A stretch of 64,000 nucleotides of DNA from Pyxicephalus adspersus (lineage: Eukaryota; Chordata; Amphibia; Anura; Pyxicephalidae): assembly GCF_032062135.1 (NCBI RefSeq), contig NC_092861.1, positions 144,919,770 through 144,983,769 of the forward strand. Reading direction: 5' to 3'. The notes below the pieces were generated by a model, which had not been told where the DNA came from, did not search any database, and saw only the letters and a list, made by a program, of their open reading frames with translations. This document shows positions 33,331-44,020 of this stretch, one piece after another. Numbering within the stretch: position 1 is the stretch's first letter; each line of letters opens with the position of its first letter. The position numbers and the translations under genes are program-made.

Positions 33331-33838
33331 TCTGTATAGTTTTTCCTATTTCTCCTCCAGTACATGGAAGGTTATAAGGGAGGTAAAGGGAGGGTGAAAA
33401 GAGTTGAGCCAGCACAGGGCATGATTACCCACTCTCAGAAGAGAAGAGGAGAGGGTTTCAAAGCATAAGAAGTCAGTTGGCTGGGTCAGAAAATTTACTC
33501 TTCAATAATTAAAGTTAAGGAGCGCATCACAAATCAATCAAAAATAATTTATGCATAGTAAAATATGCTGCACATAAGCATTTCCAAAACTGTGCCTTTC
33601 CTGCAATTCGGTGACACGTTCTCTTTAACATTGGAAGAAAAAAAGTACTCTTCAGTCTTCACATTCCAAAAAAAAAAAAAAATTCCAATATTAGTTCAGC
33701 TCTGTGTGGCCGCTGAGATCAATGCCTTACAGAATTCTGTTGGGCTTCCTTGTAGGTATTTCAAACACAGGATTCGGTAGATATACAGTGTTAGCGATCA
33801 GCATCTGTTCTGCAATGTGAAACATCAAACCTGAGCCC
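33331..33838. other. No feature recognised
   Basis: Contains an A-run at 33669-33681. No gene or repeat identified. Confidence 0.45.
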
Positions 33839-33839
33839 A

Positions 33840-34250
33840 GCAGAGAAAAATGTATTACGGGGCTCCCAGGGATCATAATGAAATGCAGGAAAATCCATAA
33901 ATAGCACGGTAGGAGAGAACTCTCTGGGTGGTCCCCACGGGCTCATATCTATTCCCTTAGCCAAGAAACAGAATATTAAACTTCTGTTGTGAAAAAAAGA
34001 AAAGAAAAAAAATGGTGTGAAGATAACGGGGTGATAAGACCGCTGTTTGATGCTATTAATTAAGAAGTCCATTGCCCATTTTTTGAGTGCGTAATGAGCC
34101 TTGTTATTGAAGTCCGAGGGTCAGGAGAGCTGGGTGGCCAAAAACGATTGCTCAATCTCGAATAATTTCAAGGCTCATTATAAATATTGAAACAGAGCGT
34201 ATCTTTGTTGCGTGAGTGCCAGTCATGGATGTATCGCCCTCCCTTCTTTT
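33840..34250. other. Candidate conserved regulatory region
   Basis: A 400-bp stretch that belongs to none of the repeat families here, has no long coding frame with a motif, and has mixed composition. It contains CTATTAATTAAGAAG (homeodomain-like TTAATTAA), and a perfect 12-bp inverted repeat: TAATGAGCCTTG at 34092-34103 and CAAGGCTCATTA at 34169-34180. Between them lie GGTCAGGAGAGCTGGGTGGC and AACGATTGCTCAATCTCG. This texture is like conserved non-coding enhancers of developmental genes, but conservation is not visible from one sequence. Confidence 0.35.
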
Positions 34251-34508
34251 GCTACTGCTTTTAGTTATTCAAACTAAAAATCACCTTTTTGAAAATTTCT
34301 GGTTCTATCATTCTTCATGTGAATTTTTTGATATCTATTACTGTATATCTGAAGGCAACATATGACGTGTTATAGTTGTTTTAGGGTATTCATATGATGT
34401 TCATTGGGAAAAGAGTACGTATTTGGATATCTGTCTATCCAGTCCTGAGATCTACATAGATCTGCTATACACACAACTTGGTAGATATTTTTCTGCTGTA
34501 ATTAGGTA
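34251..34508. other. No feature recognised
   Basis: AT-rich interval with no identified content. Confidence 0.4.
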
Positions 34509-34512
34509 AAAC

Positions 34513-34866
34513 TTAAAGTGGAATCAAAGTTCCTGTTTTGGCATCTGGCAGGTCTTTTTTGGAGAAAGGGAGAAGTGATGTCCTTTCTTCAATAAGTATT
34601 CCTATATATCTGATTGCTGACCATCTGCCAAGGAAACCAAGCTTCCCCTGTGGGTGCTGGGACCGAATAATGTCCTGTGTGCCTGAACAGGAGTTACATA
34701 TAGAATATATGGTGGTACCTGTGACGTAATGGGAACAGGGGAGTATCCCCAGGGTTTGGTTCCACTTTACTAGAATAGAAGTACAGACGAGAAGAAGGGA
34801 GTAGATGGTGGCACCTGTGACGTAATGGGAACAGGAGAGTTTCCCCGGGGTTTTGTTCCACTTGAA
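34513..34866. mobile_element. TTAA-flanked element, family T, with duplicated right end
   Basis: Starts at TTAA (34513-34516) with AGTGGAATCAAAGTTCC and ends with GGGTTTGGTTCCACTTTA (to 34768) and again GGGTTTTGTTCCACTTG (to 34863), so the right inverted end is present twice. The duplicated unit is about 96 bp: from 34709 (ATGGTGGTACCTGTGACG) and from 34805 (ATGGTGGCACCTGTGACG). Confidence 0.6.
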
Positions 34867-35390
34867 AGGTCCTGCCCCTTTCCTGACCTGTGACTGGACA
34901 GTGAGAAGAGAAGAAGATGACTCCTAAACCCTTCTCTGTTTCACTCTATGTTTCCTCTTGTTCTGGTTCACAATTTTTTTGAACTCTGCTGTACATGGAT
35001 TGCAAACAACTGATACCAAGCCAAATTTAGGTTGTCAAGGTAGATATTATACCAGTAAATACATTTCTATTTTTGTTTTTTATATCTTCCTGGAGTTTTT
35101 TTTAAACTTTACTTTTTTTGTACAGTTGGTGTTTTTATATATGAACATGGAGAGGGCACCATAATGGGCCATATTCAGGCTGTGCTGTGCTTCGCTTTGG
35201 CTACATAATAGTTGTGACCGACTGTAGCTTACTATTCTATGTGAACAATCGCTGATAAGAGGACACACTTTATGATTATGGTAAAATAATCCCACTGAAA
35301 ACAACACAACCGGTGATTGGTTATCATGTTCGTTGCTTAATTTCTGTGCTCTTTGCCTATGCTGATATCCATGTGGAAAAGAGAACACTT
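34867..35390. other. No feature recognised
   Basis: No repeat or gene identified. Minus-strand frame 35080-35388 is motif-free. Confidence 0.45.
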
Positions 35391-35394
35391 CTCC

Positions 35395-35845
35395 TTAAAG
35401 CGGAACTAAACCAATAAAAAATCATACTCATCTCTACTCATGCAAAGCCCCCAAATCCTCTGGCGATGTCCTTGTTTGGGTCCCGTGCTGTCCTGTAGTC
35501 CAATTTCATCCCTGCCCCAGGTGTTGCCATTTTTCTTCGTTTTCCTCCTGCTTCTGGCTAGGCCACCTAATCACGCACTACGCAGGTACGAAATCGGGTG
35601 ACGTAGCCTGCTGTAAAGGATACTATTATCATTGTGCATGCATGAAATCAGCATATTTTTTCCATTACAGGAAAAAGCCCGAAGCCTCCTGAGATGCAGG
35701 TACCCCAGAAATCTCTCCAGTCCTATTCTGTCTTTACTGCCATGGTGGTAAAAGGGGAGGGCTTCACCCTTTTTTTAAAAATTAATAAAAAATACATTTT
35801 ACTTTACATAAAAAAGTTGTCTACCCTTTTGATGGGTCTGCTTTA
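35395..35845. mobile_element. TTAA-flanked element, family T, long copy
   Basis: Begins TTAAAGCGGAACTAAACC, close to the best family end. The body has GGGTCCCGTGCTGTCCTGTA, AATCGGGTGACGTAGCCTG, GCCTCCTGAGATGCAGGTAC and, near the right, TTTTACTTTACATAAAAAAG and TTGTCTACCCTTTTGATGGG, ending CTGCTTTAG. The last blocks match the first blocks of the 17.0- and 49.6-kb copies in complement, as expected of an element with long inverted ends. Confidence 0.65.
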
Positions 35846-36250
35846 GGACATGGGTGGATATTCTCCATACAGTACAGTTAATAAACATTTTCACCCCATG
35901 ATTGTTTGCTTGTAGTTTTGTTGTAGTGCGAGGGCTGGGGATTTTAGATCTTCTTTACTTCCCGTTGTCTATGCTGGGTGACTGGCTAACAAGATTGACT
36001 AGACAGAATAATATATTGTCTTGTAAAACAGTTCTGATATATGTATTTGAAAGACTTAGGTCAGGTTATTAAAAATGACATTCAGCCTTTTTTATTATTC
36101 AGTATATGTTTGTATTCCCCCCTTCTGTTAATTTTCAGGCCTGTACATTCTCCAGTTTTACATTCCGACTATGTATAACAGGATAAAATATCTATTTCTG
36201 GTAACTTACCCAACATTTTTCTATTATCTCACTGAAAAGCCAAACTGCAT
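35846..36250. other. No feature recognised
   Basis: AT-rich interval, nothing assigned. Confidence 0.45.
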
Positions 36251-36254
36251 TAAA

Positions 36255-36385
36255 CATAAATTATTCCAATAAAAGCAAATTTCAGAAAACAGCTGCCGCT
36301 TATCTTCTCAGATAATATTGTGCCATTCCAGGTACGGTGTGCAATCATCAGCCATGGGCGGAGGGCATCGGCTCATGCCAGCTGG
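36255..36385. other. Candidate conserved non-coding stretch (weak)
   Basis: Mixed composition, single copy in the window, with ACAGCTGCCGCTTATCTTCT and CAGATAATATTG (E-box beside two GATA-like sites), then CAATCATCAGCCATGGGCGG. Picked by texture only. Confidence 0.25.
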
Positions 36386-37272
36386 CTTGTCTTTTGGTCT
36401 TAATATGTTCCTATTAAATATACATATAAACCTACAATATCCGCAGTCTTCTAAGCTGTTGTAATCCTGAAGAATGTTGACATTGACCTTCGCAGGTCTT
36501 GAAGATAAATACTTGTCTTTGCGGTGTCAATCTGTAAAATTATCCAGATCCTTGCTTTTTTTTTTGTGAGCAATAAAATGGACATATGAGTAACCCTCCT
36601 GCTCCTTTTTTTTGAAAAAAAAACAAAAAAAAAACAAATCATCTTTTCCATCCAACTTACCCTGGCAAAGTCTATTGATGTCTGCCTGAAAGGATGAATC
36701 TAAAGAATTATGTCATCAGCCTGCTGCAGCCATGCAGCCAGAGAGAATCAGAGGTTGTCCCACTCCATGGAGTCCACCAACTAATGAAAATGCTTAACAC
36801 TATTTATCTTGACCAAATGCTAGTTATGAGCAGCAATGAGACGGTGGAGACCTGCAGTTAGGGTACACAGTACCCAGCATTTAGACCTCAGATCAGCTCC
36901 CCTAACGTTAATACCCCAAACCAGTGTGAAATATGAGCATACTAAGGGAATCAGAATCTAACGTTCTTTGTGGTTAAATGTTGGTGACATTGGTTGGTTG
37001 GTAGATGGTGTTAGCCAAAAACAGTTGGTATTGGTCTTTACCACTCTCCTGTATTTAAGCCAGTTTGGGGCCAGCATTATCTGGTAGAACAAGCTTTCTA
37101 TCACCTGGTGGTGGCAAATAAATGGATCCATAGAACCCTGGGATTTGGTCCAAATCCAGTGAATGTCCAACATAAATTAGGATGGGATGGAGGGTACACA
37201 GTCAAGAATGTGCAAAATACTGTTATGGTTACCAGGATTTACCATACATGATTGTGGCATTGGCCTTCATTT
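36386..37272. other. No feature recognised
   Basis: Contains A/C-rich low complexity at 36615-36637. Nothing else assigned. Confidence 0.45.
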
Positions 37273-37274
37273 TA

Positions 37275-37465
37275 GGCTGGGTACACATGCTCAATATTCG
37301 TCATTAACATTGTGATCTTTTATGATCGTATGCGAGAGTGCCATTCTATTCTATGGAGAGGGGTGGGGTAAGAACGAGCATGCAGAACACCACCGCGTTC
37401 TCCTCCCTTCACTTTAATGGACGACGTCAGAAAACCTCTGTACACATATTAGATTGTCATCTGGA
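37275..37465. mobile_element. Harbinger-like MITE, partial
   Basis: Starts TTAGGCTGGGTACACATGCT and continues GATCTTTTATGATCGTATGC, ATTCTATTCTATGGAGAGGG, CTCCCTTCACTTTAATGGAC and CTGTACACATATTAGATTG, in the same order as the complete copy at 40.4 kb. The right terminal inverted repeat is missing. Confidence 0.6.
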
Positions 37466-38812
37466 GGTAGCTACAGACCTTGGGTGTTGCCTGAGCAAAG
37501 ATGGTGTCTTCTGAACAATGTGTTCATTTTTTTTAATATATGGGCATTGAATATAAATGTATATTTAAGTTGATGCTTAATACAGAGTAAATTGAAACTA
37601 AAACCAAACACCTATTTTTTAATTTTGGACGTTTTAGTACCTCTCTAGGGACAGGCACCCTCTCTAACTCATTATAAAAGGGGTGATAAGATATTTATAG
37701 GGGTACCTGTACCAGCAACAAAAAGAAGAGTTTCCCTTCTGATTTCCCTTATTTTCTGTTGTGAATAGAACACAAGCATTAGACCTATTACCAATTTTCT
37801 TCCTCATATAACTTGTGTTCCTAATTTTTTTGGTTTTAAGAAACTGGGGTTTACAGTGCGCCACTTTTAAAGACCCCAAATTCCTGTACACCAAATGTTA
37901 TGCACACATAACTCAGAAGCCGGCTGGATCATGTGATGCTTCGGTCCTGGGTCATCCTTGTCCTTATGTTTAGAGAAGGAAGGGTCCATCTTTAAGTAAC
38001 TATCTAATGCAAGCAGTGGTTGTCAGGTGGTGGTCTTCTTAGGATTTATGAGAAGACTCAAGTGCAAAAGGAACTGTAGTGGACTGGTCCAAGGTTGCAT
38101 GCACATCTGAAGTGCTGGGTTAGATAACCCTCACCACATACCAAGATGGCAAAAAATCTTGATTGCAAAATTAGTCCAGGATAAAGTACAAAAAGTGCAG
38201 GAAAAGTGCAGAGGGGAGTTGACCTAAAGTATAAAAAAATAAAATAGGCAAGCATATATAAAAATAGGAAACAGCTTTAACTCCAATAATTGTCTCCTCA
38301 ACTATACACTCTGAGAGGTTCAGCAGGATTCCTCTTTCAGGTTGATTGATGATCAGGGTAATTGAACTCATTTTCTGTGATCCTAGGGTGTCATGGACTC
38401 TCCTTGGATGCTACCATTTACACATGCTTGCTCAGATCTCCTGAGCACGTGTTTACCAAATGAAGTAGGGGGTGAGGGTTTGCAGACCAAAAATGTATAG
38501 CCCTTATTTATAGGTCATCTTTCCAGGAAACCAACAGTGATATGATAACTTTTCCAACTTCTCTGATAGATCTATCACCCCTGACTTTTGTCAGCCCAAG
38601 GTGGGGTGGGGGGAATAGTCATGAGACTGGCATTGAGCAACAATGAATCAGTCACCCATTTAATCTACATTTGTCTCCCTTTATTGCCAGCTGGGGCATG
38701 TCATTTAAAATAATCTCTCTTTATGGTCTCTCTATTACCTGATGTACAGAGCTGTATAATATGTTCTTGGTTTACAAACAAAAGATAGTATTAATATTAA
38801 TAGGGTGATGAC
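37466..38812. other. No feature recognised
   Basis: No gene or repeat kinship identified. Several minus-strand frames (37664-37894, 38058-38371) are motif-free. Confidence 0.45.
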
Positions 38813-38814
38813 AT

Positions 38815-38985
38815 TTTGGAGGAGACAGACCAGGAAGATCATACAGAGGAAGATCAAGGGATGAAGTCCCCAAGGACTACTGAGGATGGAATAATGAAGA
38901 CATTAGAAGAGAGTGATTGATGAAGACATGATAAGAGAGTTGAGGCAGATGAGACAAGTTGGAGAGTGATAAAGATAACATTTTC
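38815..38985 (+). repeat. Purine-rich low-complexity stretch
   Basis: Strong A/G bias on the plus strand with recurring GAAGATCA, GAAGACAT and GAGAGTGATTGATGAAGAC-like words. It resembles a decayed minisatellite; no fixed period. Confidence 0.5.
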
Positions 38986-39390
38986 TATGTGTATTATGTT
39001 TGCAGTGTCCCTCATTGTATCATTTATGTTTGATTGCCTCCCACTCATTCTTTATTTCTTTTTGTTTCTTTTTTTATATGTACCTAAAGCAAAAGCCTAC
39101 TTTTGCATAGATTGGGAAATAGTTAGACCCCGTTTCAGCATTATATTGCAGATTATCCCCCATATGGGGAGGCTCACACTCTGTATTTGTCTTGTTGGCA
39201 AATGTTACTTCTACTGATGGGAGATTTTGGGTTGTCACACATACAAAGTCTAACAAAATCCATTGAGGACATGTTTTGGCTTTGGATACACCTTAGCTTC
39301 CACTGGGTGCAATGCATTTTCCGTGGTGTCCAAACTAAAAAATATACATGTACCATGCAAGTAGGGGCCACATCTAAATCCTAAAAGGCA
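38986..39390. other. No feature recognised
   Basis: The purine bias is lost here; nothing assigned. Confidence 0.4.
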
Positions 39391-39394
39391 AACA

Positions 39395-39720
39395 AGTGGG
39401 GAAAATGTGGACAAGGAAAGTAGAGGGGTGCACAGTGAGCTGAATGATTAGGTAGGTGGGAAGAAGACACTTTCAGATGGGAGAGTTCTACTGCAAGCTG
39501 AATAGTAAAGTAGATAGAAATGATGCGTTGTTAGCTGCAGCTAAAGGTTGGAGGAATGAACTGTAACATTTGGGATGAAGTAGGTGGAAGTTATGCACTG
39601 TGGATTGAGGAGTCAGGGTGGTGTGCAGGATGCACTGAAAGTTAAGGTAGGTGGGAGAAATTTACTGGGAGCTGGACTGAGGATTGAGCTGCAATGACAG
39701 TGTGCTAGGAAGCATTGGAG
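39395..39720 (+). repeat. Purine-rich low-complexity stretch
   Basis: Loose repetition of AAGTAGGTGG / TTAGGTAGGTGGGA and GAGCTGAATGATTA / CAAGCTGAATAGTAA words with strong G/A bias. Probably a degraded tandem array. Confidence 0.5.
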
Positions 39721-39899
39721 TACTATTCAAAATGAGCTAATACAATGCACAGAATAAAACGGGCCCTTAAAGTTTTATTTAACAAAAAAATTCTATTACA
39801 AAAATTGCTTGTGGCATGTTCCCAGGTCCAACTGACCACTCTCCAGCAATTTTGAACCTAATACCATATTCATCAGGTAATAGAAGAGAATAGTGAACA
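39721..39899. other. Unassigned spacer
   Basis: Ordinary composition between two purine-rich stretches; no feature seen. Confidence 0.4.
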
Positions 39900-40180
39900 C
39901 AAAAACTTTACAAAAGTGATGTAAATGAAGCAGAAAGGAAATGATGAAGACTGACTGATGAGGAGAGAAGAAAGAAAAACTAAGTGGATATAGTTAGGAG
40001 AGTGGAGAGAGTGTAGAATGATGGAAGCTTGGAAAGAAAATGGAAACAAAATGTAGAATGATGCATGAAGACATGGCCAGAGTGGAGATTGGTATCACAG
40101 GGAAGACTGATGATGTAGAAAGACAAAAGAAAGACCATATAGGTATAGCAACTTAGACAGGAGTAGAGAATGATAAATCT
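39900..40180 (+). repeat. Purine-rich low-complexity stretch
   Basis: Recurring ATGATGAAGACTGA, AGTGGAGAGAGTGTAGAATG and TGTAGAATGATG words with A/G bias; word content overlaps that of 38815-38985. Confidence 0.5.
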
Positions 40181-40376
40181 CGAACAGCTGCCATAGAAAG
40201 AGACACCTTTTTTACATTTTCTGTCATATGAAGATCTAGTAGCTAAATTTTCTACTATATATAACTTTCTACTTTTGTATTATATACAAGTAGCAAATCT
40301 ATGGGGGCGTTTTACTAATGAAATTCAGGCTCTTCACTTACCAAGGTAAATAATCATCTTCTCTTAGGATGGGTAC

Positions 40377-40637
40377 ACACTTGAAATATTTGTTGTTGGA
40401 AAGGATCTTTCATGATCCTTTTCTACTATAAAAGAGTACCGTTCAGTTCTATGGAGAGGGAAGGGGGAGAATGACGGAACAGACCCATTGTGGTCCCTTC
40501 ACTTTTATTACGATCACATTCGTTGTCCATTGATCCTCCAGAACGGACAACAAGCACTGTACGCACATCAGATTCTCGTCCCAAATCAGCCCTGACTCGA
40601 TTATTGGACGAGAGTAATCTGATGGGTGTACTGAGCC
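40377..40637. mobile_element. Harbinger-like MITE with TTA target duplication
   Basis: Flanked by TTA at 40374-40376 and 40638-40640. Left end GGATGGGTACACACTTG; right end complement GGCTCAGTACACCCATC. The interior has GGATCTTTCATGATCC (a palindrome), TTCAGTTCTATGGAGAGGG, and GTCCATTGATCCTCCAGAAC. No coding capacity. Confidence 0.7.
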
Positions 40638-40640
40638 TTA

Positions 40641-41044
40641 GTTGTGGTGGTGGTGAGAAACATTGGTTTAATGACTTGCAATAAATCTGGGCCTGGTGGT
40701 TTGAGCTGGGAAATACATGCTTGGTACATTGTGCTTTAGTCCCTTTCGAACTTAGACCTAGGGGAATTGTACTGGTGGCCAGTTTTTTTACCCTTTTGAT
40801 CCTAAGATTGCAAGTTGCTACAGTCTCCCAAGATTCTAAGAGATATAATGTTTAGCTAGGAGGAACCAACTGTAGTTATCCCCCACAAAATGGACCATGA
40901 GGCACTGGATATGGTAAAAGTCATCACCTGATCCTTCTTATGTTTTCTACCAGGCTCAATATATACTAGATTTGAAGATCCATGTCCTTTGTGTAAGTGT
41001 AATAGCGTAAGGCAAGTCATTACCTGATCTGAGCTGCTATCATT
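40641..41044. other. No feature recognised
   Basis: Nothing assigned. Confidence 0.4.
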
Positions 41045-41450
41045 TCTTTTGCTTCTTAAAGAGACAATTTTATTTTTTTGCAAATGGGCCTACCCAACCA
41101 TTATTACTCATCTTTCCAGCACTTTCTTGTTGCTTTTTTTCTATATTGCAGCTGATGCTAATACCCTGTCCTCCAGTTATAGGGGCCCATATGACCCCCT
41201 CTCTCATATGAGAGTACTCAGGTCCATTGGCCAATCACAAGGCCAGAATACTGTTTGCTCTTTTGCTTCCTAAAAAGGCACTGTCCATTTACATTTTGCA
41301 ATAGGGCCCACTGATCCATTGTTTCTCATCTCTCTTGCATCTGATGCCAATACCCTGTCCTCCACCTATGGAGGAGCAAATGGCCTCCTCCCATATGAGA
41401 TTGTTTAGGTCTATCAGCCAATCACTAGGTCAGAGTCACTGTCACATGAC
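41045..41450 (+). repeat. Tandem duplication, about 212-bp unit, two copies
   Basis: Unit 1 from about 41051 (TTGCTTCTTAAAGAG-like) and unit 2 from about 41263 (TTGCTTCCTAAAAAG-like). Shared blocks: TTGCAAATGGGCC / TTGCAATAGGGCC, GATGCTAATACCCTGTCCTCC / GATGCCAATACCCTGTCCTCC, CATATGAGAG / CATATGAGAT, GGCCAATCACAAGGCCAGA / AGCCAATCACTAGGTCAGA. Confidence 0.8.
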
Positions 41451-41930
41451 TGATTGGCCTCACCACTGCCCCTAGAGTCCAACACTAGCCATCGCTGGAA
41501 ATGTTAGTGCTGGCCTCAAAGAGAGAAGGAATGGGGAATGCTGACAAGATAAGTAAGCGGGATACCTTTGCAAAAAGACCATAATTTTGCCCTGAATTAG
41601 CAAAGGCGCAGTCTCTTTTTTAGATGTGGGGTGCTTCTGAAAAAATATTTACATGGGTAGAATAAAAAATGATCAAGATGCCTGGGTATATTCAACATTC
41701 TACAACTTTGCACTGCAACAAGACTCCAAAATTTCCCAAAAATTCCCCAGAATTGAACAAGAATGGTGAAACGTTAAATAAAATGACTTAGACACTAAAA
41801 TCTGACAAACCATTTTCAGTATTTAACACACACAGGCTTGCACATTGGTAGCGTGCCTCATAAGTGATGTGTAACACCTCCAAAAAAAAGGCTACTAAAA
41901 AGATGAGAGGTTTGGAAAGACTCAAAAGAA
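41451..41930. other. No feature recognised
   Basis: Nothing assigned. Confidence 0.4.
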
Positions 41931-41934
41931 AGGA

Positions 41935-42215
41935 CTGAGTCATTATTGGCACGGTAAAGCGCACTTTGAATAATACAAAGGAAGAATCCTTCCCGGGGGC
42001 TTCGGAATACACAGTCAGCCCGCCGGAGAATTTTATAATCCCGTGTTATGCGAAGAGAGAAAATTGCTGGACAGTCTTTAATAAATGTTCTCTTCACCAC
42101 AGAGGCATCCAGCAATGAACTGGCTCATATAAAAAGGCAAATACTAGAACTAAAAGTGCAGATCAAAGATAAAATCCCCGGAGCCGGGATAAGAGTAGAC
42201 TGGACAAGAAAGCTG
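41935..42215. other. Candidate conserved non-coding stretch (weak)
   Basis: Single copy in the window, mixed composition, with GCGCACTTTGAATAATACAA, TTTATAATCCCGTGTTATGC and GTGCAGATCAAAGATAAAAT (TCF/LEF-like ATCAAAG). Short frames here are motif-free. Confidence 0.25.
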
Positions 42216-43200
42216 CCATTTTCTTCACTCTTTTAATGGTTTCCTTTATTTGACCATCAGAACAAGGGAGGGACTACCTATTCTCCAGTTCTGAAACAAA
42301 AAAATTACATCTGCCAAGATATAAAAATGATTACGCCGTCCTCTTATTTTGAGGTATCACATCTGTTCGCTATTTAATATTTTACTGTTATTAGTTTATG
42401 AGACTCGGGAGTTCCTGTCCTGAAATAAAATAATACCAAGGAAAGAACCCCTCAGCTTTTATTATGGCCCTCAGTTTGAAAATGAATCATTTACATAGAT
42501 GTGGATTCTGCTGGGTTTGGTAAAATAATAATAAAATAGCATGCACATAAATATAATAAACTTAAAATGGTAAATCCAGCGTGCCAATATTTAATGTGTT
42601 TATTACTTTAAACATTTATTGAATGCTGTACATGTTTACGATGTTTATATATGTATACTATTTGTTGGATTTGGTATATAATGTCAAGCAGTGCTTTGTT
42701 CATACTGAGGTCTTTGGATTATTTTTTTTTTTCACTGTAAGGGAGTAGGGAACATTTAATTCACTTCTGCTTTTACTTCCACTCTCCCATCAGCAGCCTA
42801 GATATGTAAGGACATGGGAGACCCTCTTTGTTTCATCATCATGCCGTGTTTGGTGTTTAAGAAGCCAATTTCCAAGCCTGAATGCTGAGATGTGGGAACA
42901 ATGTGAGCGTGTGCAGCCTTGTGTTGGTTTCAACGGGCAGGTTTATAATGCTTTATGTACTTTTATGTTCTGGTGACATCTACAAACCCCAACTCTTGTC
43001 CAGGTATCGTCCGATTGCATAGTTCAACAACAAATTCCAATTATACCAAAAGTATAATAGAGAATATATGTCTGTTATAAAGAAACAGAATTTATATGGA
43101 AACATGAAATGATTGTTCTTATCTATATCTAATACAATCATTCTTTTTATTTACAACCAATAAAATTTTTTTTTCACAAGTATGATAGCTTTACTTGGAA
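42216..43200. other. No feature recognised
   Basis: AT-rich DNA; no gene or repeat family identified. Confidence 0.45.
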
Positions 43201-43290
43201 AGTGTAATTCAGTAGGTACCAAGGGGCCCAATTCCTCTCTACGCGTTTCACAGCACTGTAGCTGCTTTTTCAAGAGACGAAGAAGCATAG
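43201..43290 (-). repeat. Repeat carrying the GAAGAAGC / GCGAAACGC module, minus strand
   Basis: On the minus strand it reads TTGAAAAAGCAGCTACAGTG then CTGTGAAACGCGTAGAGAGG, a diverged version of the module at 19.07 kb and in the fold-back element. Confidence 0.45.
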
Positions 43291-43692
43291 AATAATCTAA
43301 AACCAAATTTATAACAAATAACAATAAACAAATGTAACAATTACTTAATGATCCAAAGAAATCTAGTTTCTCAGTAAGAAAGTAAATATTCTCTATATCT
43401 TCCTATTAACCTTAAACAAAAAAAAAACATCTTCCAGAAGTTACCATGTAACTTCCATGTTAACTGCCATCAATGTTTGTTTTTTTTTTAATTGAAAGAG
43501 TATTTGATGCGTTTTACTTATGTTAGCAACCCAGCGATTGGTGTACTTACTAAGAAATCTGTAATTGCAAAGCCACGGTAGTCGGTGGTTTAGGTTCGGC
43601 GATTGCCACTTGTTGTGATTTACATGAATTTAAACCAGCAGATGTCATGATTGACTTTAGCTTTACCTCTGGTAAAAAAAAAATTACTACTA
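43291..43692. other. No feature recognised
   Basis: AT-rich, with A-run at 43421 and T-run at 43481. Confidence 0.4.
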
Positions 43693-43902
43693 TGGGAATG
43701 ATTTACTTAAGCTCTCCAAGACATAACTTTCATCAGTGAAGCTGGGAGATCCTGAAAACCTGAAATGGATCTGGTCCAGGATTGAAAACCTTTTATAACA
43801 AATAGCAAATGACTTTTAAGAAATCCATTCCAGGTTTGCTGGATCACCCAGCTTCACCAGTATATCCTCTCCAGTCTTGGAGAGCTTTAAAAAAGCAGGC
43901 CC
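43693..43902. mobile_element. Palindromic MITE, family P
   Basis: Left GGGAATGATTTACTTAAGCTCTC, right GAGAGCTTTAAAAAAGCAGGCCC. Internal inverted pair GATCCTGAAAACCTGAAATG / CATTCCAGGTTTGCTGGATC. The left outer arm has a small deletion (the 'GGAGAGGATACAC' part is reduced). Confidence 0.82.
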
Positions 43903-43953
43903 AATATGTTAATATTTGTCAAATATGGTATTAAATAATTGATTTATTAAATT

Positions 43954-44020
43954 GGACCTTAATTATTAAAGATCCCCAAGACTGGAGAAGACAGATTATC
44001 ATTGAAGAACCTGGGTGATC
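43954..44020 (+). mobile_element. Palindromic MITE, family P, second subfamily, half copy
   Basis: Only the left arm is present: GGACCTTAATTATTAAAGATC, CCCCAAGACTGGAGAAGACA, GAAGAACCTGGGTGATCAA. It lies about 50 bp from a complete copy of the other subfamily. Confidence 0.7.
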
